From: Anthonomus grandis grandis
Lineage: Eukaryota > Arthropoda > Insecta > Coleoptera > Curculionidae
Length of the DNA stretch: 64,000 nucleotides
Reading direction: 5' to 3'
NCBI RefSeq assembly: GCF_022605725.1
Contig: NC_065547.1
Location: forward strand, 7,295,167 to 7,359,166
Positions 1 through 10,904 of this stretch are shown in pieces. Under the pieces are notes generated by a model that saw only the letters and a list, made by a program, of their open reading frames with translations, was not told the DNA's origin and searched no databases. Position numbers and translations under genes: made by a program. Position 1 is the first letter of the stretch. Every line of letters begins with the position of its first letter.

Positions 1-229
1 TTTCCGTTCTATTTTTATACGGTACTCCGTTAAATTAGTTTAACGTCTTTTCTGGTTTTTTGTAAATTTCTTTGGCCATTTTTAGTAATTACCGTTTTAT
101 GGGGTGCCCATTAAAAGTTCAGTTGTTTGAGGTGTTTAAAAGTTCCCGGAACGGAAGTTTTCTTTTACAGGGTTTTACTTTTTTCTGTTCCTATCTGTTA
201 CATGGAATATTCACTACAAATTATTTGTA

Positions 230-1300
230 AAAAATCGATGCGATAGGGGTGGGGGCGTGGCATACGACAGATTTTTGAAAGCTCTTTAGTTTTTACCGAC
301 ATTGACTTTTCTGATGATTTAGAGGGTTTATTTATTAAAGTAATTAAAGGTAAAACATTTTTTCTTGTTGGAACAGTCTATAGACCACCAAGGTCAGATT
401 TAGGGCGTTGTGTTGAATGTTTTTATCATATATGATCACATGCATGTCTACACTACAGAATATTATTATCCTGGATAAGGTTAATGTTAATCATTTAACA
501 TATAATATTTTACTTGATTGTCTTACAGCTTATGATTTTACTCAGTTAATAAATGAGCTTACTCGTATTGCTGGTATGGCACAAACACTTATTAATATTA
601 TCTATTTTAATAAACCCTCAAATGTTACAAGTACAGCAGTACTTAACGCTGATTTAATTAGTGACCATCAAGCTATACTCTATAGTATCGAGATTGCGGC
701 ACAGAGTAGGAAGATAAATTCTATCGTAGTTTTAAATATTTTAATAAAAATGATTTTTTATAAGGACCTGAATAAAATTCGATGAAAAAAACGAAAAAAG
801 ACGAAAAAAGTGCAGCTTTTTATAAAAGCAAAAAATTAGACATTGTCAAGTTTTAAAAAGTCTAAAAATTTGGTGGATTGGGTATATTATAGACAAATGC
901 ATAATCTTATGGTGCGAATGATTAGGCGAGAAAAAAGAAATTATGTGCAATTTCATCAGAACATCAGAGATAGTAAACAGTTATGGAGAGCTATTAATAA
1001 GCTAAGTCTAAAAAATGTCTCTATTCCTTTAAATCTCCGAGATCCAAACAAAATTAATGACTATTTTACTTTAATTTATAGCCCGTTAGGTAGTTGCCCG
1101 GAAGAAGTTGCTAATTTTCAGAGCAAGCAGTTTAAGCATGATCTAAATTTTTCATTTCAATTAGCCAAAGTTAAGGAAATTTCTAAAATAGTCTTAAGCC
1201 TAAAATCAAATGCACACGATTGTGATTCAATATCAGCGTCAATGTCGCAACACTGTTTTCCAAAGCTATCTCCACATATTACGCATCTTAAACTGCTGCC
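230..1300 (+). mobile_element. Decayed non-LTR retrotransposon (LINE A), endonuclease to start of RT
   Basis: Translated fragments match the order of a LINE ORF2. An apurinic-type endonuclease region comes first, with a GGGVAY-like stretch near 245-265 and VYRPPRSD near 378-402. Its C-terminal part at 417-785 ends with NADLISDHQAILYSI, the usual SDH motif. A basic linker follows at 843-1100. The beginning of the reverse transcriptase (SLKSNAHDCDSISASM, near 1195-1245) is the last piece seen. The reading frame is broken at least twice. Sequence similarity stops near 1290, where a GC-richer segment starts, and a plausible C-terminal half of the same kind of element resumes at about 4690. I place it in the Jockey/CR1-like group with low precision. 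It is not functional: there is no intact frame and no RT catalytic core. Confidence 0.75.
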
Positions 1301-1304
1301 TAGA

Positions 1305-3392
1305 AACGCTCTGCTAGGTACGCTCTGCCTGTCGTAAAAGGCGACTAAAAGAGCAACCCCTTTGGTGGTAGATGTTGTCCACTTGCATCGCCCGGTTAGG
1401 ACTTAGGCGGCGTGAAGTGGTTCCATGGAACTCACGTTTCGCCGCCATGTCGATGTGTCCGGTTTCCAAAAGGGGAAATGGAGAAGAAACATAAATGCAT
1501 GATGGCACCCTCACGACCAAAAATTTCCGGAGGTAAACTCGCCTCCCATTCGGATCTCCGGGCGGAGGCTGGTCGGGGGGTCCATCAGGCGGATCTAAAA
1601 ACCTAAAAATCAATTTCTGCAACATCAAAGACCTAAACACCAATATTAATGCAGTACACAACACCTGCAATCAAATAAGCCTCACATTTTACAGAAATTG
1701 AAAAAAGAACTTACATTGGCAGAAACAAAGGTAAAACCTTCAACAACAAATGTTCACCTCATTTATCCTGGATACGATCTACACACCCGATTTGGACTAA
1801 ACTTTGGATTGGCAGTATTTGTCAAGAACGATTTGAGTTGCCAGCAGGAGGAAACGCTTGAACCTGCGGACTTCGACGTCATGTGGTTCAAAATAATAGC
1901 CAGTGATGCCACGAAATTTGTCTGCTGTATCTACAGACCACCAAGCGATACCCAATATAGACGGCTCTTTTTGAACCTGGTATAATAACATCTCAGAATG
2001 TGCAAACCAAATTACAGAAACGATCTTGGCAGGAATGGAAGCTTATATCCCTTTTTCTACTAAATGCGGATCAAACAACAAGCAATGGTTCAACCTGAAT
2101 TGCAAAAAGGCAGTAAACACTAAAAACGCAGCATATCGCAAATGGCGTCAACATCCTTCCATCGAAAATCGGAGGAACTTTTTAGCCTCCAGAAATAGCT
2201 GCAAGCGAATTATTGATCAATGCGAGTCATAATAACAGGATCAAAAACAAACTGCTAAACTGCCCAAATGGAACAAGATCTTTCTGGTCGGTCTTGAAAG
2301 TCGTTAGTTAAGGATTTGCTAAGTCGGCCTTGCCACCCCTAACAGCAGATGATGGTTCTATCGCGGTAACAGCAAAGGAAAAAGCCAACTTACTGGGTAA
2401 ACTCTTCGCGTCCAATTCTACTCTCCACTTGCAAGGTAAAACACCGCCATATTTGCCAAGGGTGAATTCATCGATGGAAGAAATTTCGTTTCCCCAACGA
2501 ATTATAAATAAAATTCTTAAAAGCGTAGACACCAACAAAGCTTCTGGACCCGATGGAATCCCAGCCCTAATACTAAAACGTTGTGCAGACGAATTGACTC
2601 CTCCCTTATGTAGACTGTTTACGGCATCGTATAAGCAGGGCCAACAAGCTGGAAAACTGCTCGAGTGCAAGCTGTACCCAAAAAGGGTGAGAAGACGATG
2701 CCCTCCAATTACCGCCCGATTGCACTAGTTCCAGTAATATCGAAGATTATGGAGAAAGCAGTCAACCAACAACTGTTAAGATATCTGGAATCATCTGGAC
2801 TAATCAGCGATCATCAATACGGCTTCCGAAAGCTTAGATCCACCGGCGATCTTCTGGCTTACGTCACACACTTGTGAACGGAGGCCATGGAGATGCACGG
2901 CGATTCCCGCTCAGTCGCTCTTGACATTTCCAAGGCTTTTGACAGAGTGTGGCATGAGGGACTACTAACCAAGCTCTCCTCAATCGGCATACAAAACTCA
3001 TTATTGAATTGGATCAAAAGCTTTCTTGAACAACGAACAATCCAAGTAGCCGTCGATGGATACCTCTCAGACAAATTTAACATTTACGCTGGAGTTCCAA
3101 TCAATCCAATCTACAGCTTTGCGGACGATAGCACACTTATTTCCACATTTAAGTCCGCCAAACCAACGACAGCCGCAAGTTCTCAGAATCTTAGGCAGCA
3201 ACAAGTAGCTTCAATCAACAACGATATTAGAGCAATCTTGGAGTGGGGCAGTAACAATCTGGTCAATTTTAACGCTAAAAAAACGCAGGCTACAGTATTC
3301 ATGATGAAGACTAAACTTGGTGGCCCGGAGCTGGTTATGCAGGGAAAACATTCTGAGTTTCATTTAAGATTTCCTTGAGATTTCCTTGATAT
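1305..3392 (+). mobile_element. Decayed non-LTR retrotransposon (LINE B), 5' leader, endonuclease and RT
   Basis: A GC-rich leader (1311-1610) precedes an endonuclease C-terminal half (1698-1985, with CCIYRPPSDTQYRR), a linker (2026-2232) and an RT. RT blocks in order are NKASGPDGIPALILKRCADE (2534-2593), NYRPIALVPVISKIMEKAV (2707-2763), HQYGFRKLRSTGDLLAYVT (2815-2870), ALDISKAFDRVWHEGLL (2920-2970) and FADDS near 3118-3132. The pieces lie in different frames. The usual QGS-L-P segment between GVP and FADD is missing: GVP is followed directly by INPIYSFADD, an in-frame internal deletion. The protein C-terminus is lost near 3378. Domain order is typical of CR1/Jockey-like LINEs without RNase H. 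It appears to have landed inside LINE A, since similar LINE A sequence flanks it. Confidence 0.8.
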
Positions 3393-3394
3393 TT

Positions 3395-3513
3395 TATACC
3401 CATCTATATAATATTTATTTTAATAACAATTTCTTAAGAGGTAGAAGAAGAAACGTTTGGCTAACTGCCTGTAAGAATTCAATATTTTTTTTCAAGCATT
3501 TGTCCTTATAAAA

Positions 3514-3546
<33 letters not shown>

Positions 3547-4460
3547 CGATTGGCTCAACTGCCTGTAAGGAATCAATAATTTCTTCCAGGCATTTGATGT
3601 CCTTAAAAAAGAAGAAGATATGAATAAACCTTTGGCTTAACTGCCTGTAAGAAATCAGTTATTTTTTTAAGAAGAAGAAGAGGAAGAGGAAGAAGAAGCA
3701 TTTGATGTCCTTAAGAGAAAAAAAAGAAATTTTTAACTCAACTTCCTGAAAAAAATCAATAATTTCTTTCAGAAATCCTTCTTCAAAGAAGAAGGTCATA
3801 AACTTTATCTCTTTACGTCTGTGATAATAATTTCGCGTATAGATTAATAATTCCTGGAGAGGAAGAAGAAGAAATGTTTGAATTAACTGCCTGGAAGAAA
3901 TCAATAATTTTTTCAAGGATTTAATATTCTTAAGAAAGTTGAAGAAGGAGGAGACGAAGAAATGATTTGGTTAACTGCCTTTAAGAAATTAATAATTTCT
4001 TCCAGGTATCCTTCTTCTTTTTCTTCTTTAAGGACGAATGTCATAGACTTTATCCGTATTCATCTATGAAAAGAATACTGCCGATAAATTAAGAATTTCT
4101 GAAGAGGAAGCAAAAGAAACGTTTGACTCAACTGCTTATAAAGAATCAATAATTTCTTCCAGGCATTTGACGTCGTCAAAAAAGAAGAAAATAAGAAGAG
4201 ACATATTGGCTTAATTGCTTGTAATAAATCAATATTTTTTTTAAGCATTTGATGTTTTTAAAAAGGAAGAAGAAGAAGAAATTATTGGTTCAACTGCCTG
4301 TAAGAGACCAACGATTTCTTAGTTATCCTTCTTCTTTTCCCCCTTCTTCCTCAAGAAAGAACGTTATACAATTTTATCTGTGAAAACAATTCCTTAAATA
4401 TATTAACAATTTCTCAAGAAGAGGAAGAAGAAGAAAAGTTTGACACAACTGCATCCAAAA
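3395..4460. repeat. Alternating short/long minisatellite rich in GAA
   Basis: Ten copies of a unit carry the core TTGGCT(C/T)AACTGCCTGTAAG followed by a TCAATAATTTCTTCCAGGCA-like block and a GAAGAAGAA run. Cores begin near 3454, 3547, 3631, 3733, 3876, 3965, 4121, 4205, 4284 and 4438. Spacings are therefore about 93, 84, 102, 143, 89, 156, 84, 79 and 154. Longer spacings contain an extra block with CTTCTTC...TCATA(A/G)ACTTTATC and ATTAA(G/T)AATTTC. No coding content: the Lys/Glu-rich frames here come from the triplet run. It lies at the 3' side of LINE B and may have been part of, or expanded from, its 3' end (inference). Confidence 0.75.
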
Positions 4461-4689
4461 AAATCCAAGAAATCCAAGAAAACATTTTTTTCTAGACTTT
4501 TTGTAATCTAACATTTCCTTGAGTTTTTCTGAATTTCCCTAAAATTAATCGGTTTTCCTTTAAGTTTGGATTTTTTTATTGGTGGAAAAATAAAGTTAGC
4601 TTTAATATCAAAAGACTTTCAAATAACAAAAACCAACCCAAGAAAATCCAGGAAAAACCTAATGGGGTCAAGAATCCAAAGGAAATCCT

Positions 4690-5495
4690 GATTTTTGTGA
4701 GACATCTGAGTTTTAAAACCTCTCTTATTTCTATTAAAAAGTCATACTATTCTTTAAAACCATTATATGCAAACAGAAATATAATTCATTTTAAAGTAAG
4801 GAAAAAACTGCGTGAGTCTTTAGTACTACCTATTATGAATTACTACAGTATTGTTTATTTTCCATGTTTAGAAAAAAATCACTGCGTACCGTTTGCAAAA
4901 GCTGCAAAATCAATGCTGATTATTCTTGGACTGAGAAAGTATGATGAGTCTCTGCAAGGCTATGTGAACTTGGTTGGCTGCGCGTGGAAAATCTATTCTC
5001 TTTGCAATTGGCGGTTTTTGTGCATAGACTGCTAGCGTCGTCTACTCTAAAGCAAATCTAAGATTTATAAATAAGTTGTCAATTCTTAGATACCAAATAG
5101 CCTTCTTTTGTCGTAGTTTTCTTTATAATGTTGTGGTAATTTACAATGACCTTGTTCCGAATCCTATAAAAGAATTATCAGTAACGGGTTTCAAGAATAA
5201 ACTAAAGCTGCATTTTTTAACAAAACAGAATAGCTAAATTGTCAGTATAATTTTTATAGGTATTTCTGATTTTATAATTTTTGATTTTTATGGTCCAATG
5301 GGTGTATATCTGTTTATTTTTATATTACTATTAGTGTTACCATTATAAAGGTTAGTTGTTTTCTTTCTGTTGTGCTATCTAAAATAATTTTGCTTACATT
5401 TTTTAAATCGGTTAAGTAGATTAGCCTTTGGCTACACTTCGCCTATGTACAATATTGAAAAGTATAAATAAAGCCATTATTTATTTATTTTAATT
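4690..5495 (+). mobile_element. 3' half of a non-LTR retrotransposon (probably LINE A), RT C-terminal region and 3' UTR
   Basis: The segment 4697-5020 reads as the post-catalytic C-terminal part of a LINE RT, with SLKPLYANRNII, KKLRESLVLPIMNYYSIVY and AKAAKSMLIILGLRKYDESL. After a frame break, 5070-5237 continues to a natural stop with FCRSFLYNVVVIYNDLVPNP and ending LKLHFLTKQNS. A non-coding tail of about 250 bp then ends in AATAAAGCCATTATTTATTT near 5467-5490, which looks like a LINE 3' end. Its position after LINE B and the minisatellite fits a single older element (1-1300 plus 4690-5495) interrupted by a younger one. This is inference from fragment order. Confidence 0.65.
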
Positions 5496-5514
5496 ATTAA
5501 TTTAATATTTAATG

Positions 5515-5690
5515 GGTTAAATGAGTGGTCACTCAACTAATTTATTCTGCATTTTTAAGACAGCTAGGTTTTTTGAAAAATGGTTACAAAGTTTTGACTT
5601 CACCAATCGATTTTTAGGAAATAATAGCATTACGCCACTAACTAGTTCCATTATTTTATAAAAGTTATATTTAAAAAAAATACTAAATAC
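5515..5690. repeat. Degenerate intronic repeat, copy 1
   Basis: Contains GAGTGGTCACTCAACTAATT followed by a TTCACCAATCGATTTTTAGG-like block. The same two blocks, more or less diverged, recur at about 7480-7610, 8115-8245, 14945-15190 (twice), 16535-16760 (twice) and 23640-23775. Unit length is about 100-130 bp. No coding potential. Confidence 0.5.
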
Positions 5691-5706
5691 CTTTTGATGT
5701 TTGCAG

Positions 5707-5870
5707 CGCCCGTCAACCCATCATCTATAGTAGGAGATAAGATAAGGCCGGGGGTTGTCCGACCGGTTGGAAATATGAAGGACCACCCCTTGACCAAACT
5801 ACCCGAGCCGAGCGACGAGGGTTTTTATGAAAACCTTCCCTTCCACGGAATGTCCCAGCCGCCCAATAAG
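5707..5870 (+). CDS. Gene 1, internal exon (putative receptor cytoplasmic tail)
   Basis: This exon runs from a TTTGCAG acceptor (AG at 5705-5706) to an AATAAG|GTAACA donor. Read with two bases completing a split first codon, it gives 54 uninterrupted codons with higher GC than the flanks and ends in phase 0, matching the next exon. The peptide contains FYENLPFHGMSQPPNK; YENL is a candidate tyrosine-sorting or SH2 motif. Upstream exons were not found: the sequence before it is transposon remnants, so the 5' part of the gene probably lies outside the window. I do not recognise the protein. Proline, serine and tyrosine motifs in this and later exons suggest the intracellular tail of an adhesion or guidance receptor, which is an inference. 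Confidence 0.7.
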
Positions 5871-5961
5871 GTAACAAACAGCACCACATATTGCCACAAT
5901 GAGCTTTTTTTTGCGGCATTTTTCTTTTCACCAGCCTGCTTTTTTTTTTGTTTTCTTGCAG

Positions 5962-7395
5962 CCCATGTCTATAATAGCCCCGTTTAACCACAATTTCAAC
6001 CCTACCCTTAACAGCCCCCTTAACCAATCCCTCCCTTTGATGCCACAAAAAAACCCCGCCGTCAAAAGAAACCAGTCATTCCATGGGTTCCAATCGACAG
6101 GGATACCGAGACGTTTTGGAGAACCCCAGCTACCATGGGCCACTCAGTATAGCATTTTCATGAAGAATATCACCAGCCAAACCCTACTGGGATCCACACC
6201 AAATGTCCCTTTCTTACCATTTTTAGGGAGTCAAAGTTTCGGCGTAAACCCCGCTTACCAGAATAACCAGTATTACCAGCCGTTAGGTCCGATAGGACCC
6301 AAATCATCCACCCCAAGGGTGGAAGGGAGAAATGAGGCAAGTTTTGAACTAAAACGTTCCGCCTCATTGCCCAAAGAAAAACCAAAGAAGCCCACTTTAG
6401 TCGCTAAGAGGTTTAATTCGTTAAAAACCGAAAAGCATAAGTGCTACTCTCCAACCTTTTACTCGATGCGGTGCAAGAAGCATGCCAAAAAGAGACCGAT
6501 AGTCTATGCCTTACCAAAGAAGTGCCTTAACCATTTGCCAAAGAAACCTTTGGGAGTTACCAAGAGTGAGGACTTTCAAAACCTCACTGATAGCATTCAA
6601 ATACTTGAACAAAGCAGTGAAGGAAAACAGAGTACTCCAGTGCCGGCACCGCGGTGCAAAAAGCACAAAAGACCCGACATAATTTACGCGAACATTTGCG
6701 ACTCTTTGCAAACCCATTTGGAAACTTCGTCGTCGAGCGACACGAGCAAAGCAGGCGAAACCTCCATCATTCAAGCGGAAGTGCACACAAAAGAAGAAAC
6801 TTCCTCCATCACCTCCAAACCGAAAATAGTCGATCATTCGCCCAAACTGATCGCGGCAACTCCCAAGCAACTTCACACAGTTGCCCCGATACCAAAGATC
6901 TCCTCACAAGCAATGAAGAACTCCCCAGTATTGAAAGTGAGTCCGAACTTCATAAAGCCGAAAGTGGAGAGCCCTAAGGGGGCACTTTCGCTCAAGATTC
7001 AGGCGAAGAGGAAATCTTCGCCTGAAGTTCAGAGTCCCACTGAGATGCCAAAGATTAGTTTAGTTAGGAGTGTTGAGGAGGAGAAGAAAATGAGTAATGT
7101 TTCTACTCAGAGTCGTATTGAGATGCCAAAGATTGATTTAGTTAGGAATGATGAGGGAGGTGAGGAGAAGGAAATGGGTCATGGTTCTATTCAGAGTCCT
7201 ACTGAGATGCCAAAGATTAACTTAGTTAGAAGTGGTGAGAAGAAGGAGGGTTCCTGTTCTAGTTCCATGCCAAAGATTAATGTGACGTGGATTAGTGAGG
7301 GTGGTGAAGAGAAGAAGAAGAGTCCCGTGTCCGTTCCTAAAATGCCACTTTTAAAGCCTAAAAGTCCTAATGATGTTTTTTCTGCTGCTAGTGAG
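5962..7395 (+). CDS. Gene 1, long internal exon, 478 codons
   Basis: After a 91-bp GT-AG intron (5871-5961, with a polypyrimidine tract) this exon starts in phase 0 with PMSIIAPFNHNFNP and runs open for 478 codons. It ends at AGTGAG|GTTTGT in phase 0. The product is low-complexity, basic and Pro/Ser-rich, with no domain I can name. Visible motifs are RSASLPKEKPKKP, two Cys/Lys/His clusters (MRCKKHAKKRP and PRCKKHKRPDIIYANI), and PVPAPR, a PxxP SH3-type ligand. Near the end, four imperfect copies of EMPKI(S/D/N)LVR start at 7042, 7120, 7204 and about 7264. The last 120 codons use more T- and G-ending codons than the first 350. The open frame continues past 7395 only into a T-rich intron start, so the donor is preferred. 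Confidence 0.75.
7042..7300 (+). repeat. Intra-exon EMPKI repeats of gene 1
   Basis: Four coding repeats with the core GAGATGCCAAAGATT: 7042, 7120, 7204 and a weaker one with ATG at 7267. Spacings of 78, 84 and 60 bp are all multiples of three, so the frame is preserved. They encode EMPKI-x-LVR plus an acidic spacer. Confidence 0.7.
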
Positions 7396-7484
7396 GTTTG
7401 TTTTTTTTTTTGTTTTTTTTTTTGTGAGGTAACTAAGGAAAGACTGAAAACTAGTAAGGGATTTAATTTTTGATTATCTGGACT

Positions 7485-8755
7485 TTTCCAGAGAATGGTC
7501 GAAGATATCGGAATTTTCTTTTTACCAATCGACTCTTGATAAATTAGCATAAAATGAGTGATAACTTAATGAAACTATTTTGATTTTTAAACAAGTAAAT
7601 GTTGTAAAACTTTAGACTGAGAAAATGACCAACTAGAAAAACTAGTTTTATAAAGGTTGTTAGAACAATTATACAGCATATCTTATAGAAAGGTGATAAT
7701 TTAAAAATTATGTGACTATATATACCACGATACAATGTTCCATTTTATACAACAGTTCGAGCATTTTAGGAGATCCTTTAGTACATTACCCAAGCAACAC
7801 ACGATAAATAAGTTATATAAACATTTATTTTTGGTTTACATCAGGTGTAGGTTTTTGAGTAAACTTCAACAATAAATATCGGATAAAATGTCCGCGTAAT
7901 ATACGTTGAGGAATTTAATATTATGTTTATGTTTCACGTTTATTCACGTTTAATAAGAAGTTTTATTACATGTTAATAATATACAATTATTATTTCATAA
8001 AAAATAACACTTAAAAGAGACGTTTACAAAAGGCGTTTATTAAAATGAGCTTCTAAACAAATATATTTACCATCAATAAAACGTTAAATTTTTAGTTATA
8101 TAAACACTGTATATAACCTTTCCGGAGAATGGTAGAAGATATCAAAATTTTGATTTTACCAATCGACTCTTTCGATAAATTAGCATAAAATGAGTGATAA
8201 CTTAATGAACCTATTTTGATTTTTAAGCAAGTAAATATTGTAAAACTTTACACTGAGAAAATGATCCAACTAGAAAAAAGTAGTTTTATAAAGGATTTTA
8301 GAACAATTACATAGCATATCTTATTGAAAATCTTATTATGTGACTACATATACCACGATACAATCTCTTTACAACCAAAAAGGGTCCCATTTTATACAAC
8401 AGTTCGAGCATTTTAGAAGATCCTTTAGTACATTGCCCAAGCAAAACACGATAAATAAGTTAAATAAACGTTTATTTTTGGTTTATATCGGGTGTACGTT
8501 TTTGATTAAACTATAATAATAAATATCGGATAAAATGTCCGCGTAATATACGTTGAGAAATTTAATATTATATTTATGTTTCACGTTTAACAAGAAAGTT
8601 TATTACATGTTAATAATATACAATTATTATTTCATAAAAATTAAACGTTCAAGAGGCGTTTACAAAAGGCCTTTATTAGAATGAGCTTCAAAACAAATAT
8701 ATTTACCATCAATAAAACGTTGAATTTTTAATTATAGAAAACTAGTATAAAACCT
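7485..8755. repeat. Tandem duplication of about 634 bp in the large intron of gene 1
   Basis: 7485-8118 and 8119-8755 are two head-to-tail copies. Each starts with GAGAATGGT(C/A)GAAGATATC, contains TACCAATCGACTCTT and GCGTAATATACGTTGAG, and ends with ACCATCAATAAAACGTT. Offset between equivalent positions is 634 bp. Divergence is moderate, with scattered substitutions and small gaps, and there are no open frames. Its start is a copy of the degenerate intronic repeat described at 5515. Confidence 0.8.
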
Positions 8756-9878
8756 TTATTTTAATCGTTAAGTTAAGTAATTGTTGATATGGAATTGATA
8801 ATAAAGGTATCTAATTGTGGCATATTATATTGGGTGTCCAGGAACTCTACCGACAAACTTTACATGGGTGACTCTGCAATGAAAAATAAGAATTTTTTTT
8901 ATATAAATATATGTTATAACCGTCTTACTTTCAGTAATAATAAAAAAAAAGTTTTTTTATTTACTTTCTTTATTGTTTTTTTGAATTTGCATATTATGTG
9001 TTTTATGTATTAGGAATCACTTATTGACGTACAAGAAAAAAATAAATTATTACCAGATTTGTAAATATCGTAAATATTTTTTAATAAAAAAACTGTACAC
9101 CACTGCATTTTTTCTGAAATAATTTTTATTTTTTAAATCTCTAATCTCTAAGTTTTATTTTATTTGAAGCTCTGTTTTTGCGTAAATTAATAAGGACCAT
9201 TTTTGGAATGTTCAAATTGATAATATTTAAACAATAATTATCTTTTTTAAGTTTATTATTCTAAAATCAATTAACTTATAAATTATTATTAAATTTAGTA
9301 TTATCCTTAATCTAAAATTGTTTTTGTTTCTGTCATTTTTATTTTTAGCCTACTAACAAAATTTAAAAATTTTTTTAATAATAGTGAAATATGTTGCTAT
9401 AATGTGCTTAATTCGTAAAATGAGCATTACCAAAAAAAGTCATACTATATAAAAGAATACTTTTTGTATTTATTTATTTATGTACGGAAAAATATTTACA
9501 CTAAATAGGTACATAAATCTACATATTAGTTAAAATTGCCTAAGTAGCTAATAACATTCCAAAAATCAAAATAGTTAAAACAAGTACCCAAACTAATTAA
9601 AATTAATATAAATCAAAATTTTAATAAAAATTCTTTTTAGGAGTATATAATTATTCCAATCTTTAATTTCAATTATAATTTTTTCAAATATAATTTTAAT
9701 AATCGAATATTTTAATTTTTTTTTGCTACCAAATGTTTTATAAAAAAAACAGAATATAGAAATTGTAAAGATTTGACAAGAATCTAGAAAAAAAAAATAA
9801 AAATTTGCGAAGGGACATTATAAAAAAAAATAATTTAAAAAAATGTTGACATATCTATGCTATTTGAATTTAATATAC
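8756..9878. other. AT-rich intron sequence of gene 1, no feature seen
   Basis: Poly-A and poly-T stretches and short frames only. Nothing recognisable on either strand. Confidence 0.5.
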
Positions 9879-10105
9879 CATAGAGCCGACCCCAGTAGCA
9901 CCGTGGGAAAAGCGTTCACGATGCAATCGTGTGGTCTCGGGTTCGAATCCCGACATGGGCATGGTTGTTTGTGTTTGTCTTATAAACACAAAACATTGTG
10001 GTTCGGAACCCACGTAAAACTGTAGGTCCATAAACAACAATATTGGGCGGCCGTCGAAATACGACGCGAGTCCATTGTATTTGAGGAAAAAGAAGAAGAA
10101 TACAG
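9879..10105 (+). mobile_element. tRNA-derived SINE with a tRNA-Cys-like head
   Basis: The head has a pol III A box (TAGCACCGTGGG, 9896-9907) and a perfect B box (GGTTCGAATCC, 9940-9950). The T arm TCGGG-TTCGAAT-CCCGA pairs fully. The anticodon arm CACGATGCAATCGTG has the loop ATGCAAT, placing GCA (Cys) at the anticodon. The acceptor stem is poorly paired and the body continues for about 140 bp, ending in an AAGAAGAAG-type tail near 10085-10100. This is therefore a SINE, not a functional tRNA gene. It lies in the intron in the same orientation as gene 1. Confidence 0.75.
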
Positions 10106-10904
10106 ATTTCGTCCTATTAAAATTATCTAAGTCAAAAAAGCGGCAATATTCAGTAAAATAATAATCGTTTTTTTTGGCAAACTTGGTAACATTGCCTACT
10201 GTCTGTAATAAATTTAATTGTTATCATTGTAGTTATTAGTAGTTGTTGTTAGTAGAACAACAGTACAGTACAACAGTGCAACAGTACAAATTATTTAAGT
10301 TGTAAGTAGGCGGGTATCACAAAATTATACAATCTTATCCAAATTTAATAAGGAAGTTGAATTTCTTCATTTCTTCAACAGTTGGTGCTCTTTAATAGAG
10401 TAAAACTGAATTTGTAACACACTTCTTAAGCCTATTGAGTTTTTTTGTATTTTTATTTTTTTTTAAGTGATTTAGGAAATCTGCAAACAGACACCCTAAA
10501 CGTTGGACAGGTTAAATTAATAATTAAAAAAGTTAATTCAGGGTAGTGTGGGTTTGGGGTTGGCTATGCTGCGACCCACTAAAACCCATTCCTCTGGTCA
10601 AGTTTGGTTACGTGCGTAGTCAATATTTCAGGGGTTAAGGCCTATTGGGTACATGTCAAGTCAAATTTTAAATTACCAAAAACAGGCAAATAATATACAT
10701 CAAATCAACTCAATTAGATATGCTTAAAAGTTAATAAAAAATTTAAACAGATTAAAAAGTAAGTGTCAATATGTACAAAAATTTGGCGCAATTTTGGACG
10801 ACTGGATATGTATTCAAAGAATCAACAACAACTGATACTTAATTTGTTTATTGAATTTCTATATTTGCTCTTTCAAATTTTAAATGTAACCCCTTTAGAC
10901 ATCG
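10106..10904. other. Intron sequence of gene 1, no assignable feature
   Basis: Holds a short run of ACAGTACA motifs near 10258-10290 and a GC-richer 100-bp patch at 10540-10645 of unknown origin. No coding content. Confidence 0.45.

Noticed and set aside
1314..1670. 118-codon minus-strand frame in the GC-rich leader of LINE B
   Set aside because: No motif. The segment is better explained as LINE 5' sequence, and the frame is open because of GC content.
3659..3916. Open frames rich in Lys, Glu and Phe in the minisatellite
   Set aside because: They are by-products of GAA/TTC triplet runs and have no motif.
9884..9960. Functional tRNA-Cys gene
   Set aside because: The acceptor stem does not pair and the transcript body continues into a SINE tail.
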